From CAMQVM01 sp044433365 (lineage in GTDB: Bacteria > Bacteroidota > Bacteroidia > Bacteroidales > Rikenellaceae), in NCBI GenBank assembly GCA_044433365.1, contig JAWXTR010000116.1, positions 1-8,192 on the forward strand: DNA of 8,192 bases, in the 5' to 3' direction. Every line of letters begins with the position of its first letter. Position 1 is the first letter of the stretch. The notes beneath the pieces are model-generated. The model did not search any database, had not been told where the DNA came from, and worked only from the letters and a program-made list of their open reading frames with translations. The position numbers were made by a program, and so were the translations under genes. Below, in pieces: positions 1 through 5,931 of the stretch.

Positions 1-22
1 GATATTTTTCACTATTAAATCT

Positions 23-117
23 CAATATAGAACCACTATATTTTCGATTCAATAGCAAAAAATCTCATCTCCAATAGCACTATTAAAAATACACCAATAA
101 TTATTTTACCCTACTTA
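23..117. repeat. Left arm of a perfect inverted repeat of at least 95 bp
   Basis: The 95 bases here are identical, base for base, to the reverse complement of 8098-8192. Identity stops at 118 (T where the partner predicts G). The outer boundary cannot be set because the partner reaches the window end, so bases 1-22 may also belong to the repeat. The arm is AT-rich and non-coding. It holds a 7-bp hairpin (AATATAG 24-30 with CTATATT 36-42), an 8-bp direct repeat CAATAGCA at 50-57 and 72-79, the small dyad AATAG-CA-CTATT at 73-84 and a 10-bp palindrome AATAATTATT at 95-104. Its inner edge lies 26 bp past the nhaA stop codon. No transposase or recombinase gene lies inside the bracketed segment. 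Confidence 0.95.
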
Positions 118-143
118 TTAGCTAGCTGAGACAAAGCTAAACT

Positions 144-1517
144 TTAATCAGTAACCTTCCCCCTAGAAAAGAGAAATATCAGAGCAATTCCTAATAGAGA
201 AGCTGCAAGAGAGCTAATTAAAATAGCAATTTTACCTTGATCTACGTAACTGATATTTACATTAAAAAAGGCTAGTGTGTCGATAAAGATAGACATAGTA
301 AATCCAATTCCTGCAAGTGCTGCAACAGCAAATAGCATCTTCCAATTGGCTCCCGAGGGCATATCTGCAAATTTTAGTTTTACTGCAATCCAACTCATTA
401 ATGTGATACCAATAGGTTTGCCTAGTACGAGTCCGAGAAAAATACCTAATCCCATTGCTCCCTCAATAGGAGAGTATTTAAATATATTAAGATGGTTGAT
501 ATCAATCTCAACACCAGCATTTGCCAAAGCAAATATTGGCATTATAACAAATGCCACAAATGGGGTTAATGCCTCCTCTAATTTATCGCTCATAGAGATT
601 GACCCAAGTGCAATACGATGAATATGGTGAAGATGGTGGTGGCTTAGTTCGTCAGATTTATCACTGTCATTATTAATTTTTGACGATAATATTGAAATCT
701 TACGTAAAAAGTATGCTTTGCTATATCTTGGTTTACTTGGGACAAGCATCGCCATAATTACACCAGATAGAGTAGCATGAATACCAGAGTAATAGAATAG
801 AGTCCACACCACAATACCAGGAATTATATAGAAAATCATCTCTCTTTCCCCCAATCTATTTATTAAAAATACGCCTAATACTATTACTAATGCGATTGTA
901 AGACAGGTGAGATTGATTGCCCCTCCATAAAATAGTGCTATTATGATAATTGCACCCAAGTCGTCAGCAATAGCTAATGCCATCAGAAATATTTTTAGTG
1001 AAAGCGGCACTCTCCGACCAAGTAAGGTTAATATCCCGATTACAAATGCAATATCAGTAGCCATCGGTATTCCCCAACCAATTTCAACTGAAGTGCCTTG
1101 ATTTATAATAAAATAGATTATAGCAGGGACTACCATTCCACCTATAGCAGCCATAACTGGAAGTATCGCCTGTTTAAATGTTGATAGCTCGCCATGGAGG
1201 ACTTCTCGCTTTATTTCTAACCCAACGACAAAGAAGAATATTACCATCAAGCCATCATTTATCAGCTTCTCAAGGTTCATATTCTTAGGGAAAAAAAGAT
1301 TTATCTCATTGTCAGCAGTGTGAATAAGAATTGACAAATCGGTAGTTAAAAGCTCGTGGTAAAAATGCTTACTCCACTCCATATTTGCAAATATCATTGC
1401 AAAGGCGACACTAACTAATAGTATAACTCCTCCAGCCCACGGCTTACTTGAAAATAGATGTGTAGATTTTATAATTTGATGTCTGCGTCTAATCCATCCA
1501 AATTTTGATAAATACAT
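144..1517 (-). CDS. nhaA: Na+/H+ antiporter NhaA
   Basis: Inner-membrane antiporter that exchanges cytoplasmic Na+ (or Li+) for periplasmic H+, giving pH and sodium homeostasis. The family is clear from motifs, numbered from the ATG at 1517 (457 aa): MATDIAFVIG with Asp155 (like E. coli Asp133), IADDLGAI with the ion-binding pair Asp185-Asp186 (like Asp163/Asp164), SGIHATLSG with His247, FALANAGVE, and GKPIGIT with Lys367 (like Lys300). About twelve hydrophobic segments are present. The protein is longer than E. coli NhaA (388 aa), partly through a hydrophilic loop at about 275-312 that carries the histidine cluster HHHLHHIH (293-300). An in-frame TTG lies four codons upstream (1529), but the ATG is preferred because GGAAGAAAG sits just before it as a ribosome binding site. 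The gene is separated from the porin gene by terminator-like hairpins, so it is probably its own unit. No functional link to the hydrolases is evident. Confidence 0.96.
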   Translation of the reverse strand: MYLSKFGWIRRRHQIIKSTHLFSSKPWAGGVILLVSVAFAMIFANMEWSKHFYHELLTTDLSILIHTADNEINLFFPKNMNLEKLINDGLMVIFFFVVGLEIKREVLHGELSTFKQAILPVMAAIGGMVVPAIIYFIINQGTSVEIGWGIPMATDIAFVIGILTLLGRRVPLSLKIFLMALAIADDLGAIIIIALFYGGAINLTCLTIALVIVLGVFLINRLGEREMIFYIIPGIVVWTLFYYSGIHATLSGVIMAMLVPSKPRYSKAYFLRKISILSSKINNDSDKSDELSHHHLHHIHRIALGSISMSDKLEEALTPFVAFVIMPIFALANAGVEIDINHLNIFKYSPIEGAMGLGIFLGLVLGKPIGITLMSWIAVKLKFADMPSGANWKMLFAVAALAGIGFTMSIFIDTLAFFNVNISYVDQGKIAILISSLAASLLGIALIFLFSRGKVTD

Positions 1518-1540
1518 ACTTTCTTCCAATTTAAAATTAG

Positions 1541-1583
1541 GGGAGTCCTAAATTTTGGATTTTGAAAAATTTTAGAAGTTCCC
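1541..1583 (-). repeat. Intergenic motif copy A, imperfect hairpin in the nhaA leader
   Basis: The segment 1568-1583 matches 15 of 16 bases of the reverse complement of the motif copy at 1829-1854 (shared core TTTTAGAAGTTCCC). With GGGAGTCCTAAATTTT at 1541-1556 it can form an imperfect hairpin in the RNA leader just upstream of the nhaA start. The role is unknown: it may be a dispersed intergenic repeat or a leader structure. Confidence 0.5.
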
Positions 1584-1607
1584 ATTAGTTATAATTTTTT
1601 TCCAATG

Positions 1608-1615
1608 CAAAATTA
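1608..1615 (-). promoter_or_regulatory. Possible Bacteroidota -7 element for nhaA
   Basis: Read on the minus strand this is TAATTTTG, matching the Bacteroidota -7 consensus TAnnTTTG, about 90 bp upstream of the nhaA ATG and downstream of the 1690-1729 terminator. No TTG is found at the expected 19-21 nt upstream, and the region is very AT-rich, so a chance match is quite possible. Confidence 0.3.
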
Positions 1616-1689
1616 ATATAATTTATCTAAATTTTACTATCTTTTTCAATTAATTTACTGTTTTTTGTTAAAGTTTTTAACAAAAAATA

Positions 1690-1729
1690 AAAATCTTTTC
1701 TCTTTTTTATAATAAAGAGAAAAGATTTT
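1690..1729 (-). terminator. Strong A/T-rich hairpin terminator between the porin gene and nhaA
   Basis: A perfect 16-bp stem (AAAATCTTTTCTCTTT at 1690-1705 with its complement at 1714-1729) closes an 8-nt loop. On the minus strand the stem is followed by a T-rich tract, typical of an intrinsic terminator, so it would stop readthrough from the porin side into nhaA. The plus-strand exit is also T-containing but less convincing. Confidence 0.75.
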
Positions 1730-1795
1730 ATAAGAATTTATAAAGGAAACGACTCTATTGTTAATGCGAATAAAGGTTTGAAATTTTTGAGCTAT

Positions 1796-1819
1796 TTCGA
1801 GTTATTTTTGCAACTCGAA
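1796..1819. other. Small intergenic stem-loop
   Basis: TTCGAGTT at 1796-1803 pairs perfectly with AACTCGAA at 1812-1819 around an 8-nt loop. Neither strand has a clear T-run after it, so it is not called a terminator. The flanking bases 1730-1828 contain no credible coding sequence. Confidence 0.45.
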
Positions 1820-1828
1820 TTATAAAAA

Positions 1829-1854
1829 GGGAACTTCTAAAAATTGGATTTTAA
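1829..1854 (+). repeat. Intergenic motif copy B (26 bp)
   Basis: The reverse complement of this copy is identical at 21 of 26 positions to 8001-8026, without gaps. The shared cores are TTAAAATCCA and TTTAGAA-TTC. Its 3' part also matches copy A at 1568-1583 in inverted orientation. It lies in the trailer of the porin gene, next to the GC-rich terminator cluster. Confidence 0.55.
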
Positions 1855-1863
1855 CGCTTTTTT

Positions 1864-1892
1864 AAAAAAGCACGCCCGAAGGGCTGGCAAAA
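1864..1892 (-). terminator. Rho-independent terminator of the porin gene
   Basis: On the minus strand a GC-rich stem (GCCC-TTC-GGGC core at 1884-1874, with outer GC pairs after two mismatches) is followed by GTGC and six T residues (1869-1864). This lies about 80 bp after the porin stop codon and is the best candidate for its terminator. The T-run is also half of a 16-bp palindrome, GCTTTTTTAAAAAAGC (1856-1871), so a signal on the other strand is possible. Confidence 0.7.
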
Positions 1893-1947
1893 ATCGCTGA
1901 GTTTCCACTCACAGCTTCGCTCCGCTCGCTAAAAGCGGAAGAAGGTT
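1893..1947. other. GC-rich hairpin cluster in the porin trailer
   Basis: A locally GC-rich stretch in an AT-rich gap carries two further dyads: GCTG-AGT facing ACTCACAGC (about 1896-1915, with a 2-nt bulge) and CCGCT facing AGCGG (about 1922-1938). There is no open reading frame. It is probably transcribed as the 3' trailer of the porin mRNA. The compact GC-rich dyads resemble dispersed intergenic repeats, but only one copy is seen in the window. Confidence 0.4.
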
Positions 1948-1970
1948 TTTAATGTCCTTTATTGGCATTA

Positions 1971-3260
1971 TTAGAAACTATATTGAACCATAATATTGGC
2001 ACGATTTGCCACACCCCATGCACCGAAGTGATCACGTCTATTACCATGAATATACTCTACACCAAAAGTACAATCATTTGTAATATCCCAAAACATATTT
2101 GCAACATAATATTGAGCATGTTTGTAAACATCGTGCATATCATAGCTATCAATACCATAAAGGCGAGAGTAACTATAAGTTGTCGACATATACACCGACT
2201 CTGAAAGGTTGATCTGTATACCTCCATAACAGCCCCACATTGGCATTACCTGCATATTGCCCATAATATTTTGATTTGCAACCATATCATAAGGAAGATT
2301 GCTTAAATCATTCATATAGCTTGCAATACCTTCACCATAAATACCTTGATAGTAAAGTTTTAAGACACTACCCAAATTGCTTACTCCACTTAGTTGAACG
2401 CCCCAACCGCTTGTGTTGTCGCTTAAATCGATATTTAAATCTTTGTAATTCATATTGCGGTAGATACCACTAACTCTAATATGACCACCACCATCACCAT
2501 TAGCTTGAAGATATGCTACAAAATTTGGTACACCTTGAGCCTGTGCAACAGCAGTTGTAGAATATGTTGCATATACAGTTGGATCTTCAGCAGCAATAGC
2601 AAATTGCATTCTCTCACGTGCAAACAGACGACCATAACGCACTTGTGGCACATGATAACCCGCATAACTAATAGGACCAGCATAGTCGATAGTTGGAGGA
2701 AGCGCATTTAAGTCGGTCATAGTACTCCAAAGTTGACCAGCGGTAAATCCACAAAATTGAACATATGCTTTACGAAGTTGCGGAGTGTAATTCTCACCCA
2801 TAAAGTTCATAGAGGTGTAGACTGTAAAGTTGCCAAGCCTACCAGCCGAGCCTACTAACTTTACAAATACTTCGGAAGTGGCAGCCGACATTTGCGCCTG
2901 CGCTTTTGGAAGATTTCCTAAAGTTGTAGGGATATAGGCATTCTGGAAACCTTCATCGGTAGAAGTTGGGATAATTCCTGCAAAATCTACCGAAGTTACG
3001 CCTCTTACAACACCACCAATACCTAGAGCAAAGCGATGTTTTGAGTCTGTAAGCACAAAACGTGGAGCTTTAGATTCGAGGAAATGTTGTTCGGGAGTAT
3101 AGGCGATAAAATCTACTACATCTACACTGCTACTTTCGGTAGGAGTAAAGTAGAAAAGTTCGACCGACTCTCCTAAAGGATAGACTTGAGCATGCGAAGT
3201 GTAGCTCATTGAAATTAACGTAGCAAAAAAAGCTACAAAAAGTAGTTTAAAATTCGTCAT
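1971..3260 (-). CDS. DcaP-like outer-membrane porin
   Basis: A 429-aa exported beta-barrel protein, likely a trimeric outer-membrane channel for small solutes. Residues 1-24 form a signal peptide (basic start, hydrophobic core, SHA then Gln25). Residues 75-429 read as alternating aromatic/polar beta-strands and end in YSF, with the C-terminal phenylalanine usual for outer-membrane barrels. DcaP-family features are the block AGQLWSTMTDLNALPP (174-189), then TIDYAGP, QVRY (206-209), GEGIASYMNDL (309-319) and the final block with ANMFWD, FGVEYIHGNRRDHFG and ANR. Characterised DcaP from Acinetobacter transports dicarboxylates, but the substrate cannot be read here. The start is an ATG with only a weak upstream ribosome site. 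A terminator precedes the gene, so it is probably transcribed alone; near-consensus promoter elements (TAAAATTTG at 3311-3303, TTG at 3337-3335) have an over-long 23-nt spacer. A sampled stretch looks richer in GC than sampled parts of the hydrolase genes, which may reflect high expression. Confidence 0.85.
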   Translation of the reverse strand: MTNFKLLFVAFFATLISMSYTSHAQVYPLGESVELFYFTPTESSSVDVVDFIAYTPEQHFLESKAPRFVLTDSKHRFALGIGGVVRGVTSVDFAGIIPTSTDEGFQNAYIPTTLGNLPKAQAQMSAATSEVFVKLVGSAGRLGNFTVYTSMNFMGENYTPQLRKAYVQFCGFTAGQLWSTMTDLNALPPTIDYAGPISYAGYHVPQVRYGRLFARERMQFAIAAEDPTVYATYSTTAVAQAQGVPNFVAYLQANGDGGGHIRVSGIYRNMNYKDLNIDLSDNTSGWGVQLSGVSNLGSVLKLYYQGIYGEGIASYMNDLSNLPYDMVANQNIMGNMQVMPMWGCYGGIQINLSESVYMSTTYSYSRLYGIDSYDMHDVYKHAQYYVANMFWDITNDCTFGVEYIHGNRRDHFGAWGVANRANIMVQYSF

Positions 3261-3329
3261 AATCTTAATCGTTTAATAAGTTATTAATCGACTCACATTT
3301 TACAAATTTTAAGCCAAAGTATGAAAATA

Positions 3330-3367
3330 GGGGTCAAAAACAGATTTATGATGCTGTTTTTGACTCC
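3330..3367 (-). terminator. Terminator closing the GH2-GH95 unit
   Basis: GTCAAAAACAG at 3333-3343 pairs perfectly with CTGTTTTTGAC at 3354-3364 around a 10-nt loop, and flanking G/C bases can extend the stem with a one-base offset. On the minus strand the stem is followed by TATTTT. It begins about 20 bp after the GH95 stop codon, so it should end that transcript before the porin gene. Confidence 0.75.
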
Positions 3368-3383
3368 CATTAATGATATTCTT

Positions 3384-5864
3384 TTAGTTACGGTAAAGTG
3401 TTATCTTTTCACCTTTAGTTGTCTTAATATCATACTCGTAATACTCTCTTAACTTGTCGGTTTCTATAGGATTTAATGAGTTATTGATAGGCCTATTTAT
3501 AGTTGGTGTTGTAAGAAATAAATTGTCAACATTACCTATAGCCTCTTCTATATTTTTGCCTTTTAGTGGTGTATGTGAACGCACTCTGCACACTCCCCCT
3601 ATTGTAGATTCTATGGTACAGCTTTCAACTTCACCCTCATTCCACTCCATATCCACAACAAAACCTCCACGTGCTCTTAATCCTTTAACGCTCCCAGTCT
3701 CTAATCCTACAGGAAGTGTTGGAATAAGATGAATAGCTCCATCGTGCGACTGCATTATCATCTCAGCTATGCCAGCCGTTGTTCCAAAAGTGCCATCAAG
3801 TTGAAGATGGTTGTGTGCACAATTTGTAAGATTTGGGTATAATCCACCATATTCTGCTTTCGAACTACCTTTTTTAATTGCAGGTGTAATACCTAAGTTG
3901 ATAGATTTTGTAAGAAGCTCAGAATCTAAAAGACGAGCAGCAAAACAGATATTCCAAGCCATAGCCCAGCCTGTACTCATTAATCCACGAGCATATATTG
4001 TGGTTTTTGCAGCAGCGGCAAGCTCTGGAGTGCGTATAGGGGTGATTTGATTTGATGGATATAGTCCGTAAAGGTGTGATTTGTGGCGATGGTCGTCTTT
4101 GGGGGAGTCAACATCATCTAACCACTCTTGAAGTTGCCCCCAAGAACCTATCTGCATCGGTGCAGTTTGCGGTAAAATTGCCTTTAGCTCAGATGCAAAA
4201 TCTTTATCGGTATCTAACACCTCAGAGGCTGTAATGACATATCCAAATAGGTCGGTAATTAGTTGGTTATCCATAGTTGCACCCTCTGATATTGGTGAGC
4301 CGCAACTTGGCATTGCATGTTCGGGAGAGTTTGACGGTGAGATTACCATCCACTCGTTTCTATGCTCTTTTATGAGCATATCTCTATAGAAAAGTGCTGC
4401 ACCTTTTATTATAGGGTAATATTTTCTAAGAAAATCTATATCGCCACTATAAAGATATTGCAGCCAAATATGCTGAACAAGCCATCCACCACTTGTAGGC
4501 CAAGTTCCGTGAAAAGCACCATCTACAATACCTGTTATACGCCAAATATCGGTATTGTGGTGGGCATTCCAACCACGTGCACCATACATTTTCTCAGCAC
4601 TCTCTTTGCCTACTACTGATAAATCTTCTATTAATGAAAGGAGAGGCTCTTGCACCTCAAAAAGATTTGTCGACATTGCAAGCCAGTAATTCATCTCAAG
4701 ATTAATGTTAAGTGTATATTTACTGTCCCACGCTGGGCGTAAATCTTTACACCAAATGCCTTGTAGGTTTGCAGCCTGACCTCCGGGTTGCGAGCTTGAT
4801 ATTAATAGGTAACGACCATATTGAAACAGTATCTCCATAAATTGAGGGTCGCTCTTTGTTGAAAAGTTAGCCAATCTCTCATCTGTGGGGATTTCTTTAA
4901 AACTATCTGCTCCAAAATTTAAATCTACTCTATCAAACATACTCTTAAATTTAGCAGTATGTTTTTTAGCCATTTTATCAAAATCTTTACCATACGCTTT
5001 GTCTAAAATAGATTGAGCTTTTTGATTTTCATCTATAGTAAGGTCGTTGTAGCTTGCAAAATTTGTGGCAATAGAGGTGTAGATAGTCACTTTTGTTGCA
5101 GCAGAGATAATAATTTTATCACCCCTATACTCGGCAAATCCACTTTCAATCTTAGGTTTTACAATGGTGGTAAATTCCACCTCTCCCTTTTTATTTTCAA
5201 AATCAGTAGATACGCCTTTTAGATAGATAGCATTATTGCTTACATCAGTGGTGTGATTAGGCTGCATTGAGGTTACTGTTAAACCTATATTTATGCTATT
5301 TTTTTTATCGGCGGTAATTTCTGTTACAATAATATTATCCACAAGCGATACTATACTGCGAGTTGTATAATTTATGCCCGATTGCTTATATTTGGTTGTA
5401 GCAATTGCTGTAGATAAATCTAATTCACGTCTATATTCACTCACTTGACCCATATTATTGTTGTTAATGATAATATCACCAACACATTGATATGGCATAC
5501 CTGCATTTGATTTTTTGTACCCTTTAGGACTAAAATTGTCCAGAATAATTTCTGCCTCCTTATTTTTACCCTCTGCAATGAGTTGACGAATTTTTGGAAG
5601 CTCACTATTAAATCCCTCAATAAGATTATTCCCCGGACCACCAGCCCAGAGAGTCTCTTCATTAAGGCTTATGGTCTCTTTTTGAGCACCACCATATATT
5701 GTAGCTCCTAATCTACCATTTCCGATTGGCAAAGCCTCGTAAAACTCTGTAGAGGGTGTATCGTACCACAATATTAAATCATCGCTTGTCTCAATAACAT
5801 TATTACAACTGTTAAGCAATGGGGAAATAAGTAGACTAAGAGCTACTAAACTTTTGATTCTCAT
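3384..5864 (-). CDS. GH95 alpha-L-fucosidase / alpha-L-galactosidase, lipoprotein
   Basis: An 826-aa glycoside hydrolase of family GH95, which removes alpha-linked L-fucose (or L-galactose) from glycan ends by an inverting mechanism. Numbered from the ATG at 5864: a lipoprotein signal ending in LLNSC with Cys20; the N-terminal GH95 beta-sandwich, starting with ALPIGNGRLGA (about 44-54) and SLNEETLWAGG; an (alpha/alpha)6 barrel from about 300; and a C-terminal beta domain. Catalytic motifs are intact: YTLNINLEMNYW with Asn386 and Asn388, SPSNSPEH with the presumed acid Glu515, and LQLDGTFG with Asp690, matching Asn421, Asn423, Glu566 and Asp766 of Bifidobacterium AfcA. Thr384 stands where AfcA has a histidine (see findings). 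A TTG two codons upstream (5870) is possible, but the ATG is preferred. The lipobox implies membrane anchoring, and residues after Cys20 do not form an obvious surface-export signal right at the cysteine. It lies 67 bp after the GH2 gene, probably in the same transcript. Confidence 0.95.
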   Translation of the reverse strand: MRIKSLVALSLLISPLLNSCNNVIETSDDLILWYDTPSTEFYEALPIGNGRLGATIYGGAQKETISLNEETLWAGGPGNNLIEGFNSELPKIRQLIAEGKNKEAEIILDNFSPKGYKKSNAGMPYQCVGDIIINNNNMGQVSEYRRELDLSTAIATTKYKQSGINYTTRSIVSLVDNIIVTEITADKKNSINIGLTVTSMQPNHTTDVSNNAIYLKGVSTDFENKKGEVEFTTIVKPKIESGFAEYRGDKIIISAATKVTIYTSIATNFASYNDLTIDENQKAQSILDKAYGKDFDKMAKKHTAKFKSMFDRVDLNFGADSFKEIPTDERLANFSTKSDPQFMEILFQYGRYLLISSSQPGGQAANLQGIWCKDLRPAWDSKYTLNINLEMNYWLAMSTNLFEVQEPLLSLIEDLSVVGKESAEKMYGARGWNAHHNTDIWRITGIVDGAFHGTWPTSGGWLVQHIWLQYLYSGDIDFLRKYYPIIKGAALFYRDMLIKEHRNEWMVISPSNSPEHAMPSCGSPISEGATMDNQLITDLFGYVITASEVLDTDKDFASELKAILPQTAPMQIGSWGQLQEWLDDVDSPKDDHRHKSHLYGLYPSNQITPIRTPELAAAAKTTIYARGLMSTGWAMAWNICFAARLLDSELLTKSINLGITPAIKKGSSKAEYGGLYPNLTNCAHNHLQLDGTFGTTAGIAEMIMQSHDGAIHLIPTLPVGLETGSVKGLRARGGFVVDMEWNEGEVESCTIESTIGGVCRVRSHTPLKGKNIEEAIGNVDNLFLTTPTINRPINNSLNPIETDKLREYYEYDIKTTKGEKITLYRN

Positions 5865-5899
5865 AATCAATATTGTTTAAGGTTAGTATATATATTAAG

Positions 5900-5925
5900 G
5901 GGAATTTTTAAAATCTGACTTTCGG
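5900..5925 (+). repeat. Degenerate intergenic motif copy C
   Basis: Aligned without gaps to copy B (1829-1854), 17 of 26 bases agree, including GGGAA and TAAAA, and both are followed by a GCTTTTT-like tract. It fills most of the 67-bp gap between the GH2 and GH95 genes. In such AT-rich DNA the match is only suggestive. No convincing stem that would terminate GH2 transcription is present. Confidence 0.3.
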
Positions 5926-5931
5926 AGCTTT

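Noticed and set aside
50..79. CRISPR-like repeat from CAATAGCA copies
   Set aside because: Only two 8-bp copies exist, with no array and no cas genes.
277..621. Plus-strand open frame inside nhaA
   Set aside because: It is antisense to a gene with clear family motifs, and its translation is low-complexity and matches no family I recognise; it is a shadow frame.
1518..1529. TTG start giving nhaA four more residues
   Set aside because: The ATG at 1517 has a purine-rich GGAAGAAAG directly upstream, while the TTG lacks a clear ribosome site.
1962..2711. Several short open frames on both strands over the porin gene
   Set aside because: They overlap a coherent beta-barrel gene in other frames and give Cys/His/Ile-rich translations with no recognisable domain.
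3303..3337. Promoter of the porin gene
   Set aside because: TAAAATTTG (3311-3303) has one extra base relative to TAnnTTTG, the TTG is 23 nt away, and it overlaps the preceding terminator; too weak to list as a feature.
5865..5870. TTG start giving GH95 two more residues
   Set aside because: The ATG at 5864 is preferred over a non-standard codon and leaves a complete lipoprotein signal peptide.
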